Origin: Roseburia sp. | GTDB lineage: Bacteria > Bacillota > Clostridia > Oscillospirales > Ruminococcaceae | Length of the DNA stretch: 64,000 nt | Reading direction: 5' to 3' | NCBI GenBank assembly: GCA_023666265.1 | Contig: JAMPCH010000003.1 | Span: 27,743 to 91,742, forward strand | Shown: positions 55,575 through 64,000 of the stretch, piece after piece | How the letters are laid out: the number at the start of each line of letters is the position of its first letter | How positions within the stretch are numbered: position 1 is the stretch's first letter | The notes under the pieces: model-generated | What the model saw: the letters and a program-made list of their open reading frames with translations, nothing else | What the model was told of the DNA's origin: nothing | The model's database searches: none | Translations under genes and position numbers: made by a program

Positions 55575-58500
55575 ATGAGCGACAGAATAAAACTGCCGGG
55601 TGATTACGATTCCCTTTGCGGATTTTGTGAGTCCGTGTTCGGACTTTACGTTTTTGCGGCGGAGGTCGAGATAAAAACGGGGGAGATGAGCGCCGTGGCG
55701 GGCGATCCCGAGATCTGCCGCGCCATTGATCGGCTAAAAAATTGCGAAGAGCTGATCCGCTATTTGAACGAATATTATATCCACGAGCGCAGTCGCGCGC
55801 TCGCCGAGGTCTTTTTTGACCTCGAGAGCGTAAAGGGAAGGCTTCGCGAGCGGGATTTTTTGAGTATGGAATTTCTCGGCGTCGATCGGAAATGGTACTT
55901 GGTAAGTATCGTCCCGAAGCGCGAAGGCGAAGGGGAGCTCGAGAAGGTCTATCTCCTCATGAGAAAGAGCGAGCGGAGAAGGAGCGAGGAGCTCGCGGTA
56001 TTCTCCTCGGCGGCGCATACCTATGACGGGCTGTACTTTTGTAACGCCGCGAACGATACCTATCACACCTATAAGCGAAGCCAGCGAGGGATAGACGAGG
56101 AAGCGCCCGAAACGGGGAGCTATGACCTCCTGATCCGCCGTACCGGCGAAAAGATCGTATCGGAGCGGGAGCGCGAATATTTTATCGATTTCGCCTCGGC
56201 GGATCGGGTCTGTGAAAATTTAAGGGATCGAAGCTCGCTCGACATCGTTTATAAGATCGGCGAGGAACGCTTTCGCCTTTCGTTTACGGCGGCGGAATAC
56301 GATCGCTTCGGCTCGGTCATGAAATTTACCGCCGCGGTAAAAGACGTGACCGCTGAACTTGGGGAAGAGGAGCGAAAGTCCGCCGAGCTGAACAGCCGCC
56401 TTGAGGCGATCTTATCCGGCATCACGGGCGGGTTTCGGATCTGTCGGGACGAAGAGGGCTTTCCCTATGAATACGCGAGCGAGGGGGTCGCCGCGCTCCA
56501 AGGCTATACCGTTGATGAATTTTTGCGCGTTTCGGGCGGAATGCTTTTGGGGAGTGTCTATCCCGACGACGCCGAGAGCGCTTTTACCGACATCGACCGA
56601 CAGTATGAACAGGGGGATACCTATTCGGTACGCTATCGCGTGATCCATCGGGACGGTAGCCTCCGTTGGGTCTCCGACAGCGGGAAGCGCGTGACGACGA
56701 AGGACGGGCGCGTCCTCCATTATAGCCTGATCCAAGATATTACCGCCTCAAAGCGGAGCATCGATGCGCTCCACGGGCTTTTTGCCATGCAGCGTCAGAT
56801 GGTCGAGGCGATCGGGAGCGGGTTGATCTGTTACACCTTCCCCGAGAAGGAATTGATCTTATTAAACGACGAGGCTTGTCGTATTATCGAGTGCGGCGTC
56901 GGAGAAGACCCGATCGAGGCTTTATTCGACTTTTTAAGCCATCGGGTGATCTCGGAGAACCGTATGATGTCAAACGGGGCGATACAGCCCGAGAACCCCG
57001 GGGATTTCCGCCTTTGTGAATATCGCGTAAGGAGCGCGAAGGGCGAGATATGGAAGGTAAAATATTCGGCGCGCTTGATCCGTCTCGACGACGGACAGCT
57101 TATTACCGTCGTAAATCTTACCGACCTTACGGAGCAGGCGCGGCTCGCCTCCATGCTCAGTCGGGAGCGAGTACAGTACCGCGATGCGCTGACGACGAAT
57201 TGTGAATATACCCTTTGTCTCGATCTTACGGAGGGGGTCGTTTCGGCGGACAGCGAGCAATGGGGGATCGAGCGCTTTACGGGCGAGCTCGGGATCGGCT
57301 TACCGTATCGGTACGATAAAATGATGGAGCTATGGAAGACGAAGTGGCAGCCCCAGCTTCTCACCCCGCACGCGGAGGAGCTTTTAAGCTGTCGGGGACT
57401 TTCGGCGCATTATGAGCGGGGAAATACGATCCTCGAAATGGAATGTTTTATCCCGCCTCAGGAGCGGTATTATCGTTGGATCGTGCTTCTCTCGACGGAC
57501 GAGACGAGCGGACACGAGATGGCGGTCGTCGTCGTTTACGATTTTACCGAGCTTCACCGCGAGGCGGAGCGAAAGCGGATCGAGCTCGAGGACCTTTATC
57601 GCTCTCAACAGGAAAAGCTCGCGATCATCGAGGCACTTGGGAATATTTATTATAGTATCTATTATGTCGATCTCGCCTCGGGAATGTTTTCGCTCGTTTC
57701 GGGCGTTGATTATTTCGCGAAATATTCGCTCGACAATAACGATGCGGCGCGGACGGCAAAAAAATGGACGGAGCGCGGTCTGAATGAGGAAAACCGAAAA
57801 GAGCTCCTCGACTTTTTTGACCTTACGACCCTCTCCGACCGTATGAAGCATGTCGCGAGCATAAGCCGCGAGTGCGTATCAAAAAGCTCGGGTTGGATCC
57901 GCGTCAACTTTATCGTCGCGAACCGCGACAGCGCGGGGGACGTCACGCGGGTGCTTTGGACCGTTCAGCATATTGATCGGGAGAAACAGCGGGAGCTTGA
58001 GGCGAAAAATGCGCTCCAAGAGGCTTATGACGCCGCGAATCGCGCAAACACGGCGAAGACGGACTTCCTTGCGACGATGAGCCACGAGATCCGAACACCG
58101 CTGAACGCGGTGATCGGGATGACGGCGATCGCGGGGACGCATCTGAACGAGCCGGAGCGGATCGCGGACTGTCTCTCAAAGATCAACTCGTCGGGTCATC
58201 GCCTTCTCGGGCTGATCAACGAGCTTCTTGATATGAATAAGATCGAGTCGGGGCGGCTCGATCTCAATATCGAGGAATGTAATCTATCCGAACTGATCGA
58301 ACAGATCGTTGAGACGATACGCCCTCAGCTCGAGGCGAAGCGCCACGAGTTTAAGCTCAATTTCGGCGGGATCACGCACGAAAACGTGATCGGCGACGGA
58401 CAACGGCTCGCCCAGATGCTGACGAATTTACTCGGGAACGCGATCAAATTTACGCCGGCGGGCGGAAGGATCGCTTTAACGATCTCGGAAAAGGTGAGCC

Positions 58501-59594
58501 GCCGGGAAAAGGTCGGCTGTTATGAATTTATGATCGAGGATAACGGGATCGGTATGAGCGAGGATTACCTTCCGCGCCTGTTTGAGCCGTTTACGCGAGC
58601 GAACGACCCTCGCGTCGAGAAGATCGGCGGCGTGGGTCTCGGTATGGCGATCTCACGGAATATCGCGCGTATGATGAACGGCGATATACAGGCGGTGAGC
58701 CGCCTAAACGAGGGGACGCGGGTCACGGCGACGATCTTCCTCGAGCTTCGCGGTCACGACGACGGATTTCGGTCGGAAATGCTCGCGGGGCTTCCCGTCT
58801 TGATCGCCGACGACGATCGGATCGTCTGTGAAAGCGCGTGTCTGATCCTTCGCGAGCTCGGTATGATCGGCGAATGGGTCGAAAGCGGGGAACAGGCGAT
58901 CGAACGCGTCCTCGCCCGCGAAAAGGAGGGGAAGGACTACTTCGCGATCCTCCTCGACTGGAAGATGGCGGGAGCGGACGGTGTTTCCGTCGCGAAGGGG
59001 ATCCGCCGTTGCGTCGGGAAGGACGTCCCGATCGTGATCATTTCCTCCTACGACTGGTCCGAGATCGAGGAAGAGGCGAGCGAGGCGGGTGTAGACGCCT
59101 TCTTAAATAAACCGCTCTTTAAGTCGCGTATGGCGCATTTATTCAAGGAGCTTTTAGAGCGTAAGGCGAAGCCGGAGGCGCTCCCGCTCGACAGACTGGT
59201 TCGCGAGAGCTTTTCGGGTGCGCGCGCGTTACTTGTCGAGGATAACGAGCTGAACGCCGAGATCGCGAAGGAGATCTTCGGGATGCTCGGCTTGGAGGTC
59301 GAACACGCGCCGAACGGGAAAGCCGCGCTCGATCGTATGAAGGCGGCGAAGCCCGGCGAGTTTGATATTATTTTTATGGATATTCAAATGCCGATCATGA
59401 ACGGCTATGAGGCGACGCGCGCGATCCGCGCTCTCCCCGGAGAATACCCGAAGAACGTACCGATCTTCGCGATGTCCGCGAACGCTTTCGCCGAGGACGT
59501 TCATTCCGCGAAGGAGGCGGGTATGAACGAACATATCGCGAAGCCGCTCGACTTCGCGCGGCTCCAGAAGCTGTTGAACGCTTGGCTGAAATAA
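55575..59594 (+). CDS. hybrid histidine kinase with multiple PAS domains and two receiver domains
   Basis: The 1339-residue protein starts at the ATG at 55575 (GGAGGCTTCGAT upstream; a GTG at 55518 lacks a ribosome site). No membrane segment is visible, so it should sense in the cytoplasm. PAS-like domains fill about residues 1-810; the clearest reads YPDDAESAFTDIDRQY and RVIHRDGSLRWVSDSG. The kinase core follows: phospho-accepting His837 in MSHEIRTPLNAVIGM, N box NLLGNAIKFTPAGG, G boxes. Two receiver domains have Asp1128 (LLDWKM) and Asp1269 (FMDIQMP), the latter canonical. It has no DNA-binding output, so signal probably leaves by phosphotransfer. The gene stands alone between twin terminators. 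Confidence 0.93.
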   Translation: MSDRIKLPGDYDSLCGFCESVFGLYVFAAEVEIKTGEMSAVAGDPEICRAIDRLKNCEELIRYLNEYYIHERSRALAEVFFDLESVKGRLRERDFLSMEFLGVDRKWYLVSIVPKREGEGELEKVYLLMRKSERRRSEELAVFSSAAHTYDGLYFCNAANDTYHTYKRSQRGIDEEAPETGSYDLLIRRTGEKIVSEREREYFIDFASADRVCENLRDRSSLDIVYKIGEERFRLSFTAAEYDRFGSVMKFTAAVKDVTAELGEEERKSAELNSRLEAILSGITGGFRICRDEEGFPYEYASEGVAALQGYTVDEFLRVSGGMLLGSVYPDDAESAFTDIDRQYEQGDTYSVRYRVIHRDGSLRWVSDSGKRVTTKDGRVLHYSLIQDITASKRSIDALHGLFAMQRQMVEAIGSGLICYTFPEKELILLNDEACRIIECGVGEDPIEALFDFLSHRVISENRMMSNGAIQPENPGDFRLCEYRVRSAKGEIWKVKYSARLIRLDDGQLITVVNLTDLTEQARLASMLSRERVQYRDALTTNCEYTLCLDLTEGVVSADSEQWGIERFTGELGIGLPYRYDKMMELWKTKWQPQLLTPHAEELLSCRGLSAHYERGNTILEMECFIPPQERYYRWIVLLSTDETSGHEMAVVVVYDFTELHREAERKRIELEDLYRSQQEKLAIIEALGNIYYSIYYVDLASGMFSLVSGVDYFAKYSLDNNDAARTAKKWTERGLNEENRKELLDFFDLTTLSDRMKHVASISRECVSKSSGWIRVNFIVANRDSAGDVTRVLWTVQHIDREKQRELEAKNALQEAYDAANRANTAKTDFLATMSHEIRTPLNAVIGMTAIAGTHLNEPERIADCLSKINSSGHRLLGLINELLDMNKIESGRLDLNIEECNLSELIEQIVETIRPQLEAKRHEFKLNFGGITHENVIGDGQRLAQMLTNLLGNAIKFTPAGGRIALTISEKVSRREKVGCYEFMIEDNGIGMSEDYLPRLFEPFTRANDPRVEKIGGVGLGMAISRNIARMMNGDIQAVSRLNEGTRVTATIFLELRGHDDGFRSEMLAGLPVLIADDDRIVCESACLILRELGMIGEWVESGEQAIERVLAREKEGKDYFAILLDWKMAGADGVSVAKGIRRCVGKDVPIVIISSYDWSEIEEEASEAGVDAFLNKPLFKSRMAHLFKELLERKAKPEALPLDRLVRESFSGARALLVEDNELNAEIAKEIFGMLGLEVEHAPNGKAALDRMKAAKPGEFDIIFMDIQMPIMNGYEATRAIRALPGEYPKNVPIFAMSANAFAEDVHSAKEAGMNEHIAKPLDFARLQKLLNAWLK

Positions 59595-59596
59595 AA

Positions 59597-59631
59597 AACA
59601 AAACCACCGGCTCGGTCGGTGGTCTTGTTTT
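59597..59631. terminator. bidirectional terminator between kinase and ridA
   Basis: AACAAAACCACCG pairs with CGGTGGTCTTGTT, flanked by A and T runs. It separates convergent genes. Confidence 0.85.
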
Positions 59632-59636
59632 TGTTA

Positions 59637-60017
59637 TTACTTGGCTTCTACCGCCGCGATCACCTCGACCTCCGCCAAAACGTTTTTTGGGAGGGCCTTT
59701 ACCGCGACACAGCTTCGCGCGGGCTTTGAGGTGAAGTACTTCTCATAAACGCCGTTAAATACCGCGAAGTCGTTCATATCCACGAGGAAACAGGTCGTCT
59801 TGATCGCCGTATCAAAGGAAGCGCCCGCCGCGCGAAGCACTTCTCCGAGATTTTTCATGATCTGTTCGGTCTGTCCGACGATATCCGAGGCTTCGACCGC
59901 GCCGCTCGCGGGGTCGATCGCGATCTGTCCCGAGGTATAGACCAGTCCGCCGTGGACGATCGCCTGAGAATAAGGTCCGACCGCCTCGGGCGCTTTTTGG
60001 GTGTAAATTTTTTCCAT
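59637..60017 (-). CDS. ridA: RidA family enamine/imine deaminase
   Basis: The 126-residue protein carries all RidA marks: VGPYSQAIVHGGLVYTSGQI at the start, the Arg105 equivalent in KPARSCVAVKALPKNVLAEVE, and EVEVIAAV at the end. RidA hydrolyses 2-aminocrotonate and 2-aminoacrylate released by PLP enzymes such as threonine dehydratase. It lies 21 bases after ilvA in the same operon, a direct metabolic link. Confidence 0.96.
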   Translation of the reverse strand: MEKIYTQKAPEAVGPYSQAIVHGGLVYTSGQIAIDPASGAVEASDIVGQTEQIMKNLGEVLRAAGASFDTAIKTTCFLVDMNDFAVFNGVYEKYFTSKPARSCVAVKALPKNVLAEVEVIAAVEAK

Positions 60018-60038
60018 AATGGTTTTTCCTTTCTTTGT

Positions 60039-61235
60039 TTAGTTTTCGATTTTAAATCCTTTTCGGATCAGCTCCGCGCGGATCTGTTCGATATGTTCAT
60101 AATTTTTTGTTTCGAGAACGATCCGAAGGTAACAGCCGTTGACCGCCGAGCCCTCATTCGCCCGCTCGTGGTGAACGGAGATCACGTTCCCGCCGAGCTC
60201 CGCGATGATACGGGATACGTCCATAAGCTGACCCGGCTTATCGATCAGCTCGATATTAAGCGAATAGGAGCGCCCGGACATGAGGAGACCGCGCTTAATG
60301 ACGCGCGAGAGGATCGTTACGTCGATATTCCCGCCCGAGAGGAGACAGACGGTCTTTTTCCCCCGAATGGGGACTTTATTAAACATTGCCGCGGCGACCG
60401 CCGTCGCTCCCGCGCCCTCGGTGATGAGCTTTTGCTGTTCGATAAGGGCGAGGATCGCCGCGCTGATCTCGTCGTCGGTCACGGTCACGATCTCGTCGAC
60501 ATATTCCGAGCAGTAGCGGAAGGTGTTTTCTCCCGGTTCTTTTACCGCGATCCCGTCCGCGATCGTCGAAACGCCGCCGAGCTTTTCGATCCTTCCTTGC
60601 TTGACCGAGTTATACATACTCGGCGCTCCCGCCGCCTGTACACCGTAAACCTTAATATTTGGATCCAGGCTCTTGATCGCGAAGGCGACCCCGGAGATCA
60701 GCCCGCCGCCCCCGATCGGGACGATGACCGCCTCCGCATCGGAAAGCTGCTCCGTGATCTCGAGACCGATCGTCCCTTGTCCCGCGATAACGTCCTCGTC
60801 GTCAAAGGGGTGGATAAAAGTGTAGCCCTTTTCGTCGCGGAGGCGGAGCGCCTCGGCGTAAGCGTCGTCGTAAACGCCGTTCACAAGACAGATCTCCGCG
60901 CCATAGCTTCGCGTCGCCTCGACCTTTGAGATCGGCGCGCTGTCGGGAAGGCAGATCACCGACTTGATCCCGCTTTTCGCGGCGGCGAGCGCGACGCCTT
61001 GGGCGTGATTTCCGGCGGAACAGGCGATCACCCCGTGGCTTTTTTCCTCGTCGCTGAGACGCGAGATCCGATAATACGCACCGCGTACCTTAAACGACCC
61101 CGTGATCTGTAAGTTCTCGGTCTTAAGATAAACGTCCGCGTCGGGGTTGATCTTCGGCGCGTAGATCAGGTCGGTCTTACGTAAAACGGGCTTTAACACA
61201 TAGCTTGCGTGATAGATCTTATCGAGTGTGAGCAT
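60039..61235 (-). CDS. ilvA: threonine ammonia-lyase with ACT domain
   Basis: The 398-residue PLP enzyme has Lys49 in TGSFKVRGA, CSAGNHAQGVALAA near 93, the phosphate loop IGGGGLISG near 182 and LLSGGNID near 308. A single C-terminal ACT domain (LNIELIDKPGQLMDVSRIIAELG) follows, the length of the compact form shared by catabolic and Bacillota biosynthetic enzymes. It makes 2-oxobutanoate, the isoleucine precursor. Position behind ilvB favours the biosynthetic role. Gap to the upstream nitrilase gene is 17 bases. Confidence 0.95.
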   Translation of the reverse strand: MLTLDKIYHASYVLKPVLRKTDLIYAPKINPDADVYLKTENLQITGSFKVRGAYYRISRLSDEEKSHGVIACSAGNHAQGVALAAAKSGIKSVICLPDSAPISKVEATRSYGAEICLVNGVYDDAYAEALRLRDEKGYTFIHPFDDEDVIAGQGTIGLEITEQLSDAEAVIVPIGGGGLISGVAFAIKSLDPNIKVYGVQAAGAPSMYNSVKQGRIEKLGGVSTIADGIAVKEPGENTFRYCSEYVDEIVTVTDDEISAAILALIEQQKLITEGAGATAVAAAMFNKVPIRGKKTVCLLSGGNIDVTILSRVIKRGLLMSGRSYSLNIELIDKPGQLMDVSRIIAELGGNVISVHHERANEGSAVNGCYLRIVLETKNYEHIEQIRAELIRKGFKIEN

Positions 61236-61252
61236 AGCTAACTTCCTTCCTT

Positions 61253-62116
61253 TTAGTTTTTGAGCAGGGATCGGTACGCGTAAGTCTTTCGGTATTTCCC
61301 GAGATCCTGACGCTTACGATAATCGCGTATCTCGTCCATATCAAATTCCGCGTAAAAGATCCCCTCGGTCGTCTCATCCGCGATCAGGATCGCGTTATCC
61401 TCCCGCCCCCAACAGATCGGGCTGTACGCACAGGAACAGCCTCCGCCCGTCTCGTTTTGAAAGGGCGGATTCGTCATCGCGATCCCGACCATATTCTGCA
61501 TCGCCTCGACCGATAACTCGCGGAGGCGAAACGGCTTTTGATCGGGGCAGTCGTTCGGCACAAGGATCAGCTCCGCGCCTTGGAGCGCCAGCTCTCGGGC
61601 GCTCTCGGGATATTCGCGGTCATAACAGATCATCAGCCCGATTTTTACCCCGTCGAAATCTTGAACGTAAAAACCGTCGCCGCTCTCGATATAGCGCTCG
61701 ACGCTGAAATCGCAGGTATGTACCTTTGAGTATTTTAAGAGGATCGATCCGTCCCGCCCGATCAGGTACGCCGTGTTTCGCGGGCGATCCTTCCCTTTGG
61801 TAAAGGCGGTCATGACCACACCGATCGCGTTCCTTTTCGCCGCCTCGCGGATCATTTTGAGAACGGGTCTTTCGTCCGTGAGCGCCGCGTCCTTCCATAA
61901 AAGAAATTCGGGATCGTTTTCGATCGCCTCGAGCGGGGGAAGGGGATCGCAGCACGGCGGGAAGGTATACGCGTGGAGGAAACATTCGGGGAATAAAACG
62001 AGATCCGCGCCGCCCGCCTTCGCCTCCTCGATCCGCCGAACAGCGGCTTTAGCGTTTTGTTCGGCGATGATCGCGGACGCCCGCGCCTGCACCAAAGCGA
62101 TTTTTAACTTATTCAT
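61253..62116 (-). CDS. carbon-nitrogen hydrolase (nitrilase superfamily)
   Basis: The 287-residue protein has the catalytic triad of the superfamily: Glu44 in LVLFPECFLHAY, Lys131 in LKYSKVHTCD and Cys164 in GLMICYDREYPESA. Such enzymes cleave amides or nitriles in the cytoplasm. It begins 1 base after the ilvB stop and is followed closely by ilvA, so it is part of that operon. Omega-amidase or N-carbamoyl hydrolase activity is possible; the substrate cannot be told. An EMAQNMVG-like pocket (VEAMQNMVGIAMTNPP) is present. Confidence 0.9.
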   Translation of the reverse strand: MNKLKIALVQARASAIIAEQNAKAAVRRIEEAKAGGADLVLFPECFLHAYTFPPCCDPLPPLEAIENDPEFLLWKDAALTDERPVLKMIREAAKRNAIGVVMTAFTKGKDRPRNTAYLIGRDGSILLKYSKVHTCDFSVERYIESGDGFYVQDFDGVKIGLMICYDREYPESARELALQGAELILVPNDCPDQKPFRLRELSVEAMQNMVGIAMTNPPFQNETGGGCSCAYSPICWGREDNAILIADETTEGIFYAEFDMDEIRDYRKRQDLGKYRKTYAYRSLLKN

Positions 62117-62117
62117 T

Positions 62118-63791
62118 TTATCTTACTTCCAGTTCCGTAATAATATCGTCGATCGAGCCGCCGGGGGGGAGCATCGGAAGGACGAACTCGTCGCAGTTCA
62201 CCGCGCAGTCGATCACCGTTGTTCCGTCGGAGGAGAACGCATTCGCGAGCGCGTCCGTCAGCTCGGCGTCCGTCTCGGCGCGATAGCCCGCCGCGCCGAA
62301 CGCCTCGGCGAGCTTCACGAAATCGGTCTTACGGTTTAGGGTCGTGTTCGCGTAGCGCTTCCCGTAAAAAAGCGTCTGCCATTGCCGAACCATACCGAGT
62401 ACGCCGTTATTCATAATGACGATCACGAGCGGGAGCTTTTGAGAAACGGCGGTCGCCAGCTCGTTTAGGTTCATACCAAAGCTCCCGTCGCCCGTGATAA
62501 GGATCGTATGCCGTCCGAGCGCCTTCGCCGCGCCGATCGCCGCGCCCAGCCCATAGCCCATCGTACCGAGCCCGCCGCTCGAGATAAAGGTTCGCGGCTT
62601 TTGGAAGGGGTAGCGTTGCGCCGTCCACATTTGATGCTGTCCGACGTCGGTCGCGATAATGGTGTCGGGCTTCGCCGCCGCGCTGATCCGATCGACGATC
62701 CGATAGGGCGAGAGCCTTTCGGACGTTTTTTCAAAGCCGCGTTCGGTCTCTCTGAGCGCGGCGATCCGCTCTCGCCACTCGCTGTTTTCCTTTTGGGGAA
62801 GGAGTGCGGCGATCCGCGCGAGCGCGTCCTTTAGGTCGCCCTCGATCGCGAGATCGACGGGGATATTTTTATTCAGCTCCTTCGCGTCTACGTCGATGTG
62901 GATCATCTTTGCCCTCGCGCAATAGCGCTCTTTATCCCCGGTGGCGCGATCGCTGAATCGCGCCCCCGCCGTGATGACGAGGTCGGCTTCGTCCTGGGCG
63001 ACCGAGGAGGCGTACCGCCCGTGCATCCCCTGCATCCCAAGAAAGCGCGGGTGGTCGTCGGGAACGGCGGAGAGCCCCATCAGGGTAGAACCGATCGGCG
63101 CGTCCGCTTTTTCCGCGAGGGCGATCACCTCCGCGCCCGCCTCCGCCGTAATAACGCCGCCGCCGATATAAAGATAGGGGCGCTTCGCCGCCGCGATCAT
63201 GTCCGCCGCTTTTTTCAGCTCGTTCTCATCGGCGAGCTTGATCGGGAAAGGCTTTTCCGCCGCCTTTTGTTCAAATTCGGCGAGCGCGACCTGTATATCC
63301 TTCGGAATATCGATGAGGACGGGCGCGGGTCGCCCCGACGCCGCCGTCCGAAAGGCGAGGCGGATCGTATCGGCGAGCTCGGTCACGTCCTTAACGATAA
63401 AATTTCGCTTGGTGATCGACTTCGTAATATCGACGATATTGACCTCTTGAAAGCTGTCGCGCCCGAGGAGGTCACAGGGGACGTTCCCCGTGATCGCGAC
63501 GATCGGGATCGAGTCGAGGTACGCCGTCGCGAGTCCCGTTACGAGGTTGGTCGCGCCGGGTCCCGAGGTCGCGACGACGACCCCGACCTTCCCCGTGACG
63601 CGGGCGTAGCCGTCCGCTGCGTGAGAAGCGCCCTGTTCATGCGCCGTTAAAACGACCTCGATCCGATCGCTTTTTTGATAAAGCGCGTCAAAGATATTGA
63701 GAACCTGTCCGCCCGGATATCCGAAAACGACGCGGCAGTCCTGTTCGATCAAGGTCTCCGCGACGATCTGAGCGCCCGAAATTTTTTCCAT
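62118..63791 (-). CDS. ilvB: acetolactate synthase large subunit
   Basis: The 557-residue ThDP enzyme has the catalytic Glu in LTAHEQGASHAADGYARVTG near residue 50, FGYPGGQVLNIFDAL at the start, the FAD-associated region near 250-330 and the ThDP motif GDGSFGMNLNELAT near 430 with MNNGVLGMVRQWQ. It condenses pyruvate with pyruvate or 2-oxobutanoate. I use the ATG at 63791; a TTG four codons earlier is too near the ribosome site. No ilvN regulatory subunit is adjacent, which is unusual. First gene of ilvB-nitrilase-ilvA-ridA. Confidence 0.96.
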   Translation of the reverse strand: MEKISGAQIVAETLIEQDCRVVFGYPGGQVLNIFDALYQKSDRIEVVLTAHEQGASHAADGYARVTGKVGVVVATSGPGATNLVTGLATAYLDSIPIVAITGNVPCDLLGRDSFQEVNIVDITKSITKRNFIVKDVTELADTIRLAFRTAASGRPAPVLIDIPKDIQVALAEFEQKAAEKPFPIKLADENELKKAADMIAAAKRPYLYIGGGVITAEAGAEVIALAEKADAPIGSTLMGLSAVPDDHPRFLGMQGMHGRYASSVAQDEADLVITAGARFSDRATGDKERYCARAKMIHIDVDAKELNKNIPVDLAIEGDLKDALARIAALLPQKENSEWRERIAALRETERGFEKTSERLSPYRIVDRISAAAKPDTIIATDVGQHQMWTAQRYPFQKPRTFISSGGLGTMGYGLGAAIGAAKALGRHTILITGDGSFGMNLNELATAVSQKLPLVIVIMNNGVLGMVRQWQTLFYGKRYANTTLNRKTDFVKLAEAFGAAGYRAETDAELTDALANAFSSDGTTVIDCAVNCDEFVLPMLPPGGSIDDIITELEVR

Positions 63792-63811
63792 GTCGTAGAT
63801 CAATCCTTTCT

Positions 63812-63943
63812 TTACGTCCGCTCATACTTTTCGGAGCGAGCTTTACGATACATAATACCGATTCGCAATGAAAACCGCAGAGAAAATTCGCGCAAAACCG
63901 CGTAGATCCCGGACATTGCTTGATTTTTGATACGGATTTTCAT
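63812..63943 (-). CDS. possible 43-residue leader peptide upstream of ilvB
   Basis: An ATG at 63943 opens a frame with MKIRIKNQAMSGIYAVLREF and a TAA at 63812, ending 20 bases before ilvB. Nine of 43 residues are Ile, Leu or Val. That suggests an ilv-type leader, but the ribosome site is weak, no clear terminator hairpin follows and codon clustering is modest. It could also be a chance frame. Confidence 0.3.
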   Translation of the reverse strand: MKIRIKNQAMSGIYAVLREFSLRFSLRIGIMYRKARSEKYERT

Positions 63944-64000
63944 TGCATATTAGGTCTTGTTTGAAAAATAAATCCAATTGTGCTAAATCAACAAAACAGA

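Overview
The window looks like a chromosomal stretch of a fibre-degrading, spore-former-related clostridium (Bacillota, probably Oscillospirales or a neighbouring gut or rumen order). The grounds are a SigK-type sigma factor, a YtrA/YtrB-like ABC operon, the YfmF/YfmH peptidase pair, Lgt with many lipoprotein signal peptides, eukaryotic-type isocitrate dehydrogenase with aconitase, Rex, and a large set of plant-polysaccharide hydrolases. Most genes are GC-rich, have AGGAGG-type ribosome sites and lie behind TTGACA-17-TATAAT promoters. Two stretches (about 4025-5160 and 46190-48260) are strikingly AT-rich and look acquired. I see no tRNA, rRNA, CRISPR array, intact transposase or prophage.

Layout. 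1-3.7 kb: GH3 glucosidase (cut by the window edge), aldose epimerase, GH26 mannanase lipoprotein, DprA. 3.8-5.3 kb: AT-rich islet with a CmpB-like membrane protein between two gene remnants. 5.3-9.1 kb: SigK-like sigma factor and a GntR/ABC/permease operon. 9.2-20.5 kb: carbohydrate region with GH43-cupin-GH43, AraC regulator with divergent GH5 lipoprotein, ECF S component with DUF1893, GH59-like lipoprotein with divergent AraC regulator. 20.7-33.7 kb: housekeeping (folD, lgt, yfmH/yfmF, phosphoesterase, P-loop kinase, mnmA, rex, icd, acnA). 34-39 kb: secA, cellobiose/mannobiose 2-epimerase, an orphan membrane-fusion lipoprotein. 39-46 kb: XRE regulator broken by one amber codon, a heterodimeric ABC exporter, ECF sigma and anti-sigma. 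46-48.3 kb: an AT-rich graveyard of polymorphic-toxin parts (RHS repeat, two pretoxin-HINT pieces, a frameshifted toxin-like tail, three immunity-like genes). 48.3-55.4 kb: clpB operon, VanY-type peptidase, large lipoprotein, and two copies of a 171-bp MITE. 55.5-64 kb: 1339-residue hybrid histidine kinase and an ilvB-nitrilase-ilvA-ridA operon.

How the parts work together. The glycoside hydrolases suggest attack on mannan, xylan/arabinoxylan, beta-glucan and galactosides at the cell surface (lipoproteins made by Lgt), with two AraC regulators placed divergently from the genes they probably control. Mannobiose made by GH26 could be isomerised by the 2-epimerase at 36.8 kb. AcnA and Icd form the oxidative branch to 2-oxoglutarate next to the NADH sensor Rex. 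IlvB, IlvA and RidA belong to branched-chain amino acid synthesis and clearance of its enamine by-products.

The most interesting material is non-genic or decayed: the toxin cassette graveyard, the TTAA/TTTA-targeting MITE pair, a 162-bp near-palindrome in the clpB leader, a recurring T-run/GGGnAGG arm found alone, in inverted pairs and perhaps inside genes, an apparent ATA start codon, and near absence of the word GGCC.
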